Virus record (IMG/VR): IMGVR_UViG_3300032084_002968 | Span: 1 to 20,964 of that record | DNA from: a virus | Reading direction: 5' to 3' (one strand) | Length of the DNA stretch: 20,964 bases | Part shown: one piece after another, positions 1 to 7,560 of the stretch | Layout: every line of letters begins with the position of its first letter | Numbering within the stretch: position 1 is the stretch's first letter | The notes under the pieces: generated by a model | What the model was told of the DNA's origin: nothing | Seen by the model: only the letters and a program-made list of their open reading frames with translations | Databases searched by the model: none | Translations under genes and position numbers: made by a program

Positions 1-2
1 TA

Positions 3-128
3 ATTAAAATAATATTTAAAATAATTAAAAAAATATATAATATTATTAATAAAATAATTAAATTTAATAATAAAATATATGATGAGAAGATGAAAGCAAT
101 GGAATATTGTGGAAGATTATTCTTTTGA
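3..128 (+). CDS. 3' end of an upstream gene (partial), Ile/Lys/Asn-rich tail
   Basis: One frame is open from position 3 to a TGA at 126-128, while the other two forward frames close within the first few codons. The first 80 bases contain no G or C at all, so an open frame through them is unexpected by chance, since TAA should be frequent. The peptide is an Ile/Lys/Asn run followed by a more ordinary ending (YDEKMKAMEYCGRLFF). I infer the C-terminus of a gene starting left of the window. The alternative is a non-coding AT-rich spacer. Function cannot be judged. Confidence 0.4.
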   Translation: MKIIFKIIKKIYNIINKIIKFNNKIYDEKMKAMEYCGRLFF

Positions 129-147
129 TTATTTATAAAGAAATAAT
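128..147 (+). promoter_or_regulatory. AT-rich leader with TATTTATAA core, candidate late promoter
   Basis: Directly before the ATG at 148 lies ATTATTTATAAAGAAATAAT. It shares a TATTTATwA core with the leaders at 2353, 6793, 10681 (reverse) and 13597 (reverse). A gp55-like sigma factor is encoded nearby and T4 late promoters are TATAAATA-like, so this is a candidate late promoter. It could also be only an A/T-rich translation leader. Confidence 0.35.
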
Positions 148-540
148 ATGCCTACATTTACCCCACAACAATTAAAAGGAGCAGGAACTACTGTTGGGTC
201 ACTTAATGGTACTAAAACCTTTACATTTACTTATCCATCCTCTACTTTAACTACTACTGATGATTCTCCTGCATATTTTACGTTAGAGCAAGTTCAAGAT
301 AGTACAAATAATATTAAAAGGAACTCTGATGAATCTATGCCTCTGGAGGCAGTTGATTATACTGAGGGGGTTTTTGATGCTTTTGGTGGAATATCTGAAT
401 CTAGTATTGTTCAAAATAAATATAAATTTAGTATTGTTGTCCCGAGAGGTACAAATACAGTCAGGTTTACACCTGTTGATACTTCAAGAGGGGGTTTAGT
501 AAGATATAGAGGAACTGGCAATTTTACATTATCTTTTTAA
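148..540 (+). CDS. Small beta-rich protein, probable virion component
   Basis: A 130-residue protein that I do not recognise. It is rich in Thr, Ser, Gly and aromatic residues and looks mainly beta: TFTFTYPSSTLTTTDD early on, and a C-terminal stretch ending in GTGNFTLSF. It has no signal peptide or membrane segment. The composition resembles small tail, fibre or decoration proteins, and it lies at the head of the rightward structural block, so a virion role is inferred from context only. The ATG follows an A/T-rich leader. The gene stands 51 bp before the HD-domain gene. Confidence 0.6.
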   Translation: MPTFTPQQLKGAGTTVGSLNGTKTFTFTYPSSTLTTTDDSPAYFTLEQVQDSTNNIKRNSDESMPLEAVDYTEGVFDAFGGISESSIVQNKYKFSIVVPRGTNTVRFTPVDTSRGGLVRYRGTGNFTLSF

Positions 541-591
541 GATAGTTGTTTAATTGAGATTTATTTCGTATATTAAGAAAAATATATTTAA

Positions 592-1371
592 ATGAATCTT
601 ACCCCTGAACAGTTACAATCTAATTGGAATACATTTATTGATAATATTAAAAATTATATTACTGGAGATAGACAAGAGCAGTTAATTAATTTTTATCAAG
701 AACGAGAAGAGGATTTAGTTTTATATCCAGCATCTCATAAAGATTCCTTTCATAATGCATTCCCAGGAGGATATGTTGATCACGTTAATCGCGTTGTAGA
801 GTGTGCTCTTAAGTTAAATAAAATTTGGCAAGAGATGGGATGCCGAACTGAAGATTATACTGAAGAGGAGTTAGTATTTTCTGCTATTAATCATGACTTA
901 GGTAAGATAGGTGATAAGGAAAATTTAATGTATCTTCAACAGACTGATCAATGGAGACGTAAGAATCTTGGAGAACATTATAAGCATAACTCAGAAGTAG
1001 ATTTTATGTCTATTCCAGATCGCTCATTATTTCTATTGCAAGATTATGGAATTAAAGTAACTCAAAATGAATATGTTTGTATTCAAACTCATGATGGGCT
1101 TTATGATGATGCAAATAAAAAATACTTTATTAGCTTTTTACCAGATTCTAAATTTAAGAGCTCTCTTCCAATTATTATTCATCATGCTGATATGATGGCT
1201 GCTAGAATTGAATTCGAACAATTTTATTATAATAAAGAAGAGCAACCTAAACAAGAAAAAAAGCCTTTTAATCTTAATGTTAAAAAGCAATCAGTACAAA
1301 ATAAAGCTATTACAGAAACAGCCAAAAAATCAAAAGATTCGAATTTATTAAATATATTAAACGATTTATAA
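592..1371 (+). CDS. HD-domain phosphohydrolase-like protein
   Basis: A 259-residue protein with the metal-binding pattern of the HD superfamily: His64 in GGYVDHVNRV, the His101-Asp102 pair in NHDLGK, His167 in THDG and the HHAD segment at 197-200 followed by MMAARIE. The spacing suits a metal-dependent phosphohydrolase acting on a nucleotide or phosphoester. The substrate cannot be read from the sequence. The last ~45 residues are lysine-rich and probably disordered. Its stop overlaps the next start (TAATG), so it is translated with the small membrane protein and the late sigma factor. Similar HD proteins occur in large phages, where roles in nucleotide pools or signalling have been suggested. 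Confidence 0.75.
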   Translation: MNLTPEQLQSNWNTFIDNIKNYITGDRQEQLINFYQEREEDLVLYPASHKDSFHNAFPGGYVDHVNRVVECALKLNKIWQEMGCRTEDYTEEELVFSAINHDLGKIGDKENLMYLQQTDQWRRKNLGEHYKHNSEVDFMSIPDRSLFLLQDYGIKVTQNEYVCIQTHDGLYDDANKKYFISFLPDSKFKSSLPIIIHHADMMAARIEFEQFYYNKEEQPKQEKKPFNLNVKKQSVQNKAITETAKKSKDSNLLNILNDL

Positions 1372-1643
1372 TGGTTTGGATAATTACAACTCTAGTAATA
1401 CTTTTATTTATTTGTATTTTTATTATTTATAATTTATATAAAAAATTAATAGTAGCTGAAACAGTTACGTCTTCATATTTTAATTATCTCGATAGTGTAT
1501 CAAGAATAATTGAATTTATTAATAATAAAGTGGAAGAATTAGATAAAACTGATTCTTTTAAGTCTGATGATGAAATAGGTTTCTTTTTTAATGAAATAAA
1601 AAAGCTTAATAGCTTATTATCAGACTTTACTTTAAAAAAATAA
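1371..1643 (+). CDS. Small membrane-anchored protein with cytoplasmic helical domain
   Basis: A 90-residue protein whose residues ~2-23 (WIITTLVILLFICIFIIYNL) form one strongly hydrophobic helix, followed by a polar helical region with likely coiled-coil character. It has no cleavable signal sequence, so it is probably N-terminally anchored in the inner membrane with the C-terminal part free. It overlaps both neighbours by one base (TAATG at 1371 and 1643) and so is tightly coupled to the HD protein and the sigma factor. No family recognised. Confidence 0.65.
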   Translation: MVWIITTLVILLFICIFIIYNLYKKLIVAETVTSSYFNYLDSVSRIIEFINNKVEELDKTDSFKSDDEIGFFFNEIKKLNSLLSDFTLKK

Positions 1644-2347
1644 TGGGAAGAAAAAAATCAGATAAAAATTATTTTACGCTTGAAACTGAGGCTAAAATTA
1701 TTGAATATAATAATACTAAAGATAGTGAAGTAAGAAGTCAAATATATAAAGATCATATACACTATCCTTTTTTTAAATTAACTCAAAATATTATACATAG
1801 GTATAAATTTTATAATACTGAAGTTGATAATATTGAACATTTGCAGCATGAAGTAATAACTTTTTTATTATCAAAAATCCATCTTTTTGATGAATCTAAA
1901 GGTACTAAAGCATATTCATATTTTGGTACTATAACAAAAAATTACCTTATACAATATAATAGAAAAAATTATAATAAAAAAATTACTCATGTAGATACTT
2001 CAGTAATACAATCTAATACTAACTATTCCTATGTAATGGATAATGAAGAATTAGATTTACATGACTATATTGATGCTTTCACTATCTATGCAACAGATAA
2101 TTTATATAAGTTATTTGATGATGAATATAATATTAAAATAGCAGATGCAGTTTTAGAAATATTTAGAAAAAGAGGCTTTATACAAAATTTTAATAAAAAA
2201 GCATTGTATATATTTGTTAAGGAAATAGTAGATGTACCTACAACACATATAACTCCTGTTGTAAGAGTATTAAAAAAGGTATTTTATTCCGGTTTAGAGA
2301 ATTATATTCAATTTAAAGAGATATCCTTTGAACTTGAAAATTCATAA
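1643..2347 (+). CDS. 55: gp55-like RNA polymerase sigma factor for late transcription
   Basis: A 234-residue protein resembling the T4 gp55 class of minimal sigma factors. Residues 82-104 (FDESKGTKAYSYFGTITKNY and onward) match the sigma region 2 pattern FDxxKgxkaysYfxxixxnxfiq, which contacts core polymerase and opens the -10 element. A full region 4 is absent, as in gp55. A helical stretch near 188-215 (VDVPTTHITPVVRVLKKV) could be a degenerate helix-turn-helix or clamp-contacting tail. By family knowledge it would direct host polymerase to TATAAATA-like late promoters, and candidate sites lie in this window. The start is fixed by the TAATG overlap with the preceding gene. Identification is by motif reading only. 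Confidence 0.75.
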   Translation: MGRKKSDKNYFTLETEAKIIEYNNTKDSEVRSQIYKDHIHYPFFKLTQNIIHRYKFYNTEVDNIEHLQHEVITFLLSKIHLFDESKGTKAYSYFGTITKNYLIQYNRKNYNKKITHVDTSVIQSNTNYSYVMDNEELDLHDYIDAFTIYATDNLYKLFDDEYNIKIADAVLEIFRKRGFIQNFNKKALYIFVKEIVDVPTTHITPVVRVLKKVFYSGLENYIQFKEISFELENS

Positions 2348-2352
2348 TTTTT

Positions 2353-2371
2353 CTATTTATTAGAAAAGATT
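2353..2371 (+). promoter_or_regulatory. AT-rich leader with TATTTATTA core, candidate late promoter
   Basis: CTATTTATTAGAAAAGATT runs directly into the ATG at 2372. It resembles the leaders at 128, 6793 and 10681 (reverse) and occupies the whole gap after the sigma-factor gene. It is a candidate late promoter or an A/T-rich ribosome-loading leader. Confidence 0.3.
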
Positions 2372-2707
2372 ATGAGTGATTTTGATAAAATAGTCTTTAA
2401 GAAGAAAAAGTTTTCTGATATTTTATCTGAAATATACGATAACCAAAAGCAGAAACAACAACAAATTTCTGTCTTAATTAGTGAACTTAAACCGTTAATA
2501 CAAGATATTGGAGATGCAACTTTAATAGTTCCTCTCATTAAAGAATATTTAGATTTAGGTATTAAAAATGATGAGCAACTTATAAAAGTAGCTACTATAA
2601 TACAACGTATGGTTAAATCAACTGAAAATAATGGTACTGGAGAGTTAATATCCGAAGAAGAAAAAGCTCAACTAATGAAAGAAATTAATAAGTTGAAGGA
2701 TAATTAA
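2372..2707 (+). CDS. Small helical protein, probable tail/baseplate accessory
   Basis: A 111-residue, mostly alpha-helical, charged protein with a Gln-rich stretch (NQKQKQQQISVLISELKPLI, from about residue 24) that may form a coiled coil, and a lysine/glutamate-rich C-terminus. It has no signal or membrane segment. It starts a new translational group one base before the gp5-like gene, so a role in baseplate assembly is plausible from position alone. No family recognised. Confidence 0.6.
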   Translation: MSDFDKIVFKKKKFSDILSEIYDNQKQKQQQISVLISELKPLIQDIGDATLIVPLIKEYLDLGIKNDEQLIKVATIIQRMVKSTENNGTGELISEEEKAQLMKEINKLKDN

Positions 2708-2708
2708 T

Positions 2709-3956
2709 ATGAGTGCTTTATCAGGTGGAAATAGAACTCTTAATCCAACTAGAAGATCCTTTAATTCACAGGATATTTTAAGTGGTATAGTTACATCAGT
2801 TATATTAAATGATAATAGTACAGGCTTCCCTGACGCTAAAGATGGCTATAACAGTATGGGAACTATTAATTTTGAAGTAATAGATAATGATAATCCCGGT
2901 ACTCCAAAAGATAATTTAAAAGCAAAACCACTATTTCCCTATATTACCTGCTATCCATTAATAGGAGAAGTAGTTATAATTATAAAATCTCTTTCACAAA
3001 ATCCAGTTAAGACAAACGAAGGTACACAAGTATACTATTACCTACCTAATGTTAATTTATTTAACACCCCCTCTTATAATCCATCTAACTTTACCAACGA
3101 ATTACTTGTATTAAGAGATCCAGTTAGAACAAATAGTAAAAGCGTTATACTCCCTATAACACCAAAATCAGCAGATGCTGGATCATATGAACCAACTCCA
3201 AGTGGTAACTCAACATTTATTGATAGTGGAAGAGTTAGACAAACAAAAATATTTACAGGAGACATAGTATTTCAAGGTAGATTTGGAAGTAATTTAAGAT
3301 TTTCCTCTACTAGACCTGGATCAGGAAACTCATGGTCAAATCCATCTCCCGGTACTGCAAACGGTGATCCTATTACAATACTAAATAATGGTATTCATGA
3401 TAGCGGGGTAGCATCTTTCATACCTTTTTCCGAAAACCCTACAGATGATAAAAGTAGTATTTACTTAACCTCAACACAAGTTTTACCTATAAATAGACCT
3501 GAAATAAACTTTAATTCTAGTACTGAGCCGCCCGAATCTCTACTCTCCTATAGCAATCCTCAAATATTAATTAATTCAGATAGATTAGTATTAGCTGCAA
3601 AAAAAGATAGTATAATAATAGGAGCTGGAAAGAATATTAATTTATCAGGTAAAAATATCGGAATAGATGCAAGGAATGAATTTTCAGTTAATAGTAATAA
3701 TATTAGACTGGGGAATGTAAATGCAACTGAACCAGTAATGCTTGGTAATAAAACAAATGATCTTCTTATAAAAGCTCTTACAAGTATTAACGAGCTTATA
3801 GAAACATTAGAAGATAGTAAAATATTTCCTGGAGGTCAACCAGCTCCTAACGAACCAGTTATTATGCAGGCTATATCTACACAGAATAGGATAAATGAAG
3901 TATTAAGCGTCCTCAGCGGAGAGTCTCACCTTTCAAAAACTACATTTACAACATAA
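2709..3956 (+). CDS. gp5-like baseplate hub/spike protein (OB-fold plus beta-helical C-terminus, no lysozyme)
   Basis: A 415-residue protein. Residues ~22-115 look like the OB-fold of gp5/VgrG-type central spike proteins (DILSGIVTSVILND, then FPYITCYPLIGEVVIIIKS). Around 187-235 comes a block typical of T4-like hub proteins (GDIVFQGRFGSNLRFSSTRP, then GDPITILNNG). Residues ~285-345 are short repeated beta strands with alternating Asn, Asp and Gly (INSDRLVLAAKKDSIIIGAG), suggesting a trimeric beta-prism or helix spike. The end is helical. Unlike T4 gp5, I see no lysozyme domain between the OB-fold and the beta region. It would sit at the centre of the baseplate and pierce the outer membrane. 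Its stop overlaps the next start (TAATG). Confidence 0.7.
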   Translation: MSALSGGNRTLNPTRRSFNSQDILSGIVTSVILNDNSTGFPDAKDGYNSMGTINFEVIDNDNPGTPKDNLKAKPLFPYITCYPLIGEVVIIIKSLSQNPVKTNEGTQVYYYLPNVNLFNTPSYNPSNFTNELLVLRDPVRTNSKSVILPITPKSADAGSYEPTPSGNSTFIDSGRVRQTKIFTGDIVFQGRFGSNLRFSSTRPGSGNSWSNPSPGTANGDPITILNNGIHDSGVASFIPFSENPTDDKSSIYLTSTQVLPINRPEINFNSSTEPPESLLSYSNPQILINSDRLVLAAKKDSIIIGAGKNINLSGKNIGIDARNEFSVNSNNIRLGNVNATEPVMLGNKTNDLLIKALTSINELIETLEDSKIFPGGQPAPNEPVIMQAISTQNRINEVLSVLSGESHLSKTTFTT

Positions 3957-6790
3957 TGGCTATTCAAGGTGCTATATATCATGATTATAAAGTTAGTGTA
4001 TCTAATCTAGTATTTTATTCTTTTAATGAATTATTAATAGTAGAAAATGAAAACGATACAGATGATGCATTATTAATAGGATTTTCAATAATTATAGTAC
4101 CTAACGATAGTAGACTGCCAATACAAACTCTTGAATATGGTGAAGATCCATCTAATTCAGCCTTTATAAATAATATCAATAAAGATGCAATCCGTAAGGA
4201 GATGGATAGAAGATTAGCGCGTGAATATACTAATAATTTTTTAGAAAAATTTGGCAATTCTCAAGTTATAGGAGTAGAAGAGGTATATAAAAAAGTATTA
4301 AATATATTAATAGAGAGACTATCTACAGTAGGTATATCTTTTACAACAGCTGGAGAGGGTGATGTGTGGTATCCTCCTACTACATTTCCAATACTTGGAA
4401 TGACTATGCCTGGAGATGAAAAACTAAATTATCAATACGAACTACAGTATCTTAATGGAAGTAGTATTACACTTGATACTATAGCTCAAAGTTATTATAA
4501 TGATGGAGATTTTTACGGATTTTATGATACCACTATTCCAACTCCTATTCAATATAATAATATTATTAGATCCGACTTTTCTAATAAACCAAATATAATT
4601 CAACCACAAATTAATAAAGTTGAATCGCCAACTGAATTAGATAATGAATTGCAAGTACAGCAAAACCAAGCTGCTGTATTTGAAGGTGAATTAAATACTA
4701 CAGGAATAGATATAATTAACAATCCTATACCTGATAATGTTGAATATACTGAAAATATAGTTAATATACCTAGTCAAATAACTACTGGTAATAATATAAC
4801 TGAAACACTAGATAACAGTAAAAAAATAAAAAGAAGAAAACCAAAAAATAAAAAAAGAAGACAAAGAGCCGAACCTAACAATGAAATAGCAGAAAATAAT
4901 TTATTAGAGGTTCAAGAAGAAAATACACGTAAAAGTGAGGTAAATATAATAAAGAAAAAAGTTAAAGGAAGAGTTATTGACTCTGTAAGCTTAAAACCTA
5001 TTTCAGCTGAGATTATTTATTCATTACAAACTATTAATGAAGTACAAGTAAGTTCAGAGGTAAATAACGAACCTATTATTGAAGAAAATACTTTTAACTT
5101 TCGTCTTCAAGTAAATTTAGTAAGACCAAATACTGATGAAACTGAAAGCGGGTTAACTCTTGAAGAAGAAGCTATATTAAGACAGACAAACGTATTTTCA
5201 GGTAGAAGAAGAACAGGTATACCAGGCGGGACAGTTTATATAATAGACGAAAATAATAAAATAGTTAAATCCATTAAAGCTAATCTAGAAGGTAAAATAA
5301 ATACAGTAATTAATCTTCCGATAAGAATGTTTAGCGATGAATCTAATTTTACTAAATTTAGATTATTATTTAGAGGAATAGGAACTCAGACTATTTTTGA
5401 ACATATTAAATATATTAATCCTAACGATTTAGGTCAAGCTGGGAAATCAATTAATGATAAAATATACGGTGACTTAGCACTATATCCTATATCGTCAAAT
5501 TCAAATTCCTTTACAAGAGATACACCTAATGGAGAGAGAGTATCAAGAATAATAGATTTTCTCTCCCTACCTGAGGTATCCGGAACAATTGATAGGCTTA
5601 GTATACAAACCGATACACCAATACTAGATGGATCTCCTAATTTTATCGAAACCAGTGTACCTAATCCCGATGAAAATCCAAATTTTAATGATATTCCAGG
5701 TATACAAATTGGAGATAAAAAAATAATTGCTTTTACAGCAAAAACTGATAAAAAAGGTAGATTTTCTTTAAAATTTGGTACTTCATACAATACTATACCT
5801 AATACTATTATTATATCAAAAGAAGGTTATAGTAGAAAAACAATTAACGTTGTATTAAAAGATGGAACTAAAAAAACTAATTTAGGGGATATTAAACTTA
5901 TTAATGAAACTCTTAATTTAGAAAAAGATATTGAAAATGCTAAACTAGAATTATCACCTAATAAAATACGTAAAAAAGTACCTAAATTTGATAAACAAAC
6001 AAGAGAAATAAATCAAAGTAAAAAAAGAGCTCAATTTTTAGAATCTTTAATACAAAGATTAGTTCCAACTGCTTTAAGATTAGGTGCAAAGTTTGGGATA
6101 TCTAAATTAGAAGATATGTCAAAAGATAATATTGTAAATGATAATACTAAATGTCCTACACCGAATGAATTAGATGATATTATACGGAGAAGAAATAATT
6201 TAGCTGATAAAATTAATAGTACTTATAAAATAATTAATACCACAACAATTGCTTTAGGTATTTCACAAACATTAATCTCAACTATTAATATACTATTAAA
6301 TACTTTACAAGGTATACCTATACCGTTAGGAGCTCCTTTAGGAGTAGGAGTCCCTGCTAATGTAGTTACTACTATATCATCTAGAATAGAAGATAAAAAA
6401 AGAACTTTAGATAAATTAAGTGGTATAAATACTGGTATATTATTATTTTTAGCTATTTTAGGTAATATATTACAAATAATTCTTAAATTATTATCAAATG
6501 TAGATAAATTAGTAGATAAATGTGCTAAAGATCAACAATTAACTCCTATTAATCCTGATCTATTAAGATTATTAGAAACTCCAGAAGAAACGGATGAAGA
6601 ATTTCAAAATTTTACATTTGAAATAGAAACCGAAAAAACTACTAATGAATATAAAAGGAGAAGAGCTATTGCAAAAGATATTAATAATGTAGTAGTATTA
6701 AAGGGAGAATTTTCATTTGCAGCGGATACTAAAATATTAATAGATGAATTAAAATTCTTTATTAGAGAAAATAATTTAAAATCACAATAA
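3956..6790 (+). CDS. Large baseplate-region protein with carboxypeptidase-regulatory-like modules and hydrophobic C-terminal segments
   Basis: A 944-residue protein not assigned to a known T4 gene. Visible parts: a globular N-terminal domain (1-205); an Asn-rich linker; a strongly basic cluster at 289-304 (KKIKRRKPKNKKRRQR); a strand at 335-350 (VKGRVIDSVSLKPIS) and a region at 592-645 (TDKKGRFSLKFG, then IIISKEGYSRKTINVVL) that together resemble a carboxypeptidase-regulatory beta sandwich split by ~240 residues; then helices with hydrophobic stretches at about 762-808 and 825-848. Its position between the hub and gp25/gp6 implies a baseplate or tail-tip role, and the hydrophobic segments could interact with a membrane during DNA entry. 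The start is set by TAATG overlap. Function is inferred from context. Confidence 0.65.
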   Translation: MAIQGAIYHDYKVSVSNLVFYSFNELLIVENENDTDDALLIGFSIIIVPNDSRLPIQTLEYGEDPSNSAFINNINKDAIRKEMDRRLAREYTNNFLEKFGNSQVIGVEEVYKKVLNILIERLSTVGISFTTAGEGDVWYPPTTFPILGMTMPGDEKLNYQYELQYLNGSSITLDTIAQSYYNDGDFYGFYDTTIPTPIQYNNIIRSDFSNKPNIIQPQINKVESPTELDNELQVQQNQAAVFEGELNTTGIDIINNPIPDNVEYTENIVNIPSQITTGNNITETLDNSKKIKRRKPKNKKRRQRAEPNNEIAENNLLEVQEENTRKSEVNIIKKKVKGRVIDSVSLKPISAEIIYSLQTINEVQVSSEVNNEPIIEENTFNFRLQVNLVRPNTDETESGLTLEEEAILRQTNVFSGRRRTGIPGGTVYIIDENNKIVKSIKANLEGKINTVINLPIRMFSDESNFTKFRLLFRGIGTQTIFEHIKYINPNDLGQAGKSINDKIYGDLALYPISSNSNSFTRDTPNGERVSRIIDFLSLPEVSGTIDRLSIQTDTPILDGSPNFIETSVPNPDENPNFNDIPGIQIGDKKIIAFTAKTDKKGRFSLKFGTSYNTIPNTIIISKEGYSRKTINVVLKDGTKKTNLGDIKLINETLNLEKDIENAKLELSPNKIRKKVPKFDKQTREINQSKKRAQFLESLIQRLVPTALRLGAKFGISKLEDMSKDNIVNDNTKCPTPNELDDIIRRRNNLADKINSTYKIINTTTIALGISQTLISTINILLNTLQGIPIPLGAPLGVGVPANVVTTISSRIEDKKRTLDKLSGINTGILLFLAILGNILQIILKLLSNVDKLVDKCAKDQQLTPINPDLLRLLETPEETDEEFQNFTFEIETEKTTNEYKRRRAIAKDINNVVVLKGEFSFAADTKILIDELKFFIRENNLKSQ

Positions 6791-6792
6791 CA

Positions 6793-6813
6793 ATATTTAT
6801 AATAATAAGATTT
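6793..6813 (+). promoter_or_regulatory. AT-rich leader ATATTTATAATAATAAGATT, candidate late promoter
   Basis: The 20 bases ATATTTATAATAATAAGATT precede the ATG at 6814 and occur again, identically, just before the leftward gene starting at 10680. Both downstream proteins carry N-terminal tag sequences. The exact recurrence on opposite strands argues for a functional element. A late promoter read by the gp55-like factor is the leading guess, and a translation leader is the alternative. Confidence 0.5.
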
Positions 6814-7155
6814 ATGAAAAGTACAACATTTAAAAAAATAATTAAAGAGTGTGTAAGAGAAGTATTTAGGGATGAATTGAAAGATATTCTTTTGGAATCT
6901 TTAAAAAACAATAACTCTAACCCTACTATAACTGAATCAGTAACTATACCTCAACCTACTTTAACATCAAAACCTAATCCTAAATCTTTAATAAATAAAA
7001 GACAAGCATATATGGATGTTATAGGTGAGACAGCAATGTCTTTTAATTCAAATGATGTACAAAAATTTAATCCTCAAGGAGTTGATCCTATTAGCGGTAA
7101 TATGCCTGAAGGTGAGGTTTCTTTAGATCAAATCACTAACTTAATTAGTAAGTAA
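6814..7155 (+). CDS. Small protein with tag-like N-terminus, baseplate gene cluster
   Basis: A 113-residue protein. The N-terminal helix MKSTTFKKIIKECVREVFRD is basic and amphipathic and contains IKE, a potential [LI]-x-E prohead-protease-type site. It resembles the starts of the leftward genes at 13582 and 11735. The middle is Pro/Ser/Asn/Thr-rich and probably disordered. The C-terminus (MPEGEVSLDQITNLISK) is a short helix. It has its own A/T-rich leader and ends in a TAATG overlap with gp25. It may be a small virion protein that is packaged or processed. No family recognised. Confidence 0.6.
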   Translation: MKSTTFKKIIKECVREVFRDELKDILLESLKNNNSNPTITESVTIPQPTLTSKPNPKSLINKRQAYMDVIGETAMSFNSNDVQKFNPQGVDPISGNMPEGEVSLDQITNLISK

Positions 7156-7559
7156 TGGCATACGGTGGAAAAAATATTAATTTTAATGATTTAAATAAAA
7201 ATTCTTACATTGGATTTGGTTTTCCTTTTAATGTACCAGGAGTGTTTAGACAGACTGATATGTCAAAAGACTCTATTAAAGCAAACCTACTTAATTTTTT
7301 CCTTACTAATCCAGGTGAAAGATATATGAATACAGATTTTGGTGGTGGACTAAGACAGTTTATATTTGAACAACTCCAAAATAATACTGTAGATAGTGTT
7401 AAAGGTTATATTATTAGTAAGCTGGGACAATTTTTTCCCAACATAAAAGTGCGTAAGTTAGAAGCTATTCCTGACTTTAATCGAAATCAAATTACAATAA
7501 AATTTTCTTATTTTATATCTAATACTGGTGAAAGTGATAGAGTTTTTATAACATTATAA
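7155..7559 (+). CDS. 25: Baseplate wedge subunit, gp25-like
   Basis: A 134-residue protein of the gp25/GpW-type baseplate wedge family. The hallmark segment lies at residues 52-72: NPGERYMNTDFGGGLRQFIF, with the conserved GER and the Gly-rich turn before the helix. Length and the C-terminal strands (IKVRKLEAIPDFNRNQITIK, then VFITL) fit the family. In T4 and related contractile systems this protein joins the baseplate wedge to the tail sheath or inner baseplate. It overlaps the previous stop (TAATG) and is one base from the gp6-like gene, a pairing common in T4-like phages of environmental bacteria. Confidence 0.92.
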   Translation: MAYGGKNINFNDLNKNSYIGFGFPFNVPGVFRQTDMSKDSIKANLLNFFLTNPGERYMNTDFGGGLRQFIFEQLQNNTVDSVKGYIISKLGQFFPNIKVRKLEAIPDFNRNQITIKFSYFISNTGESDRVFITL

Positions 7560-7560
7560 T

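Noticed and set aside
5434-5790. Antisense frame of 118 codons within the 944-residue gene
   Set aside because: Shadow of a well-supported gene, with no leader and no neighbours on that strand.
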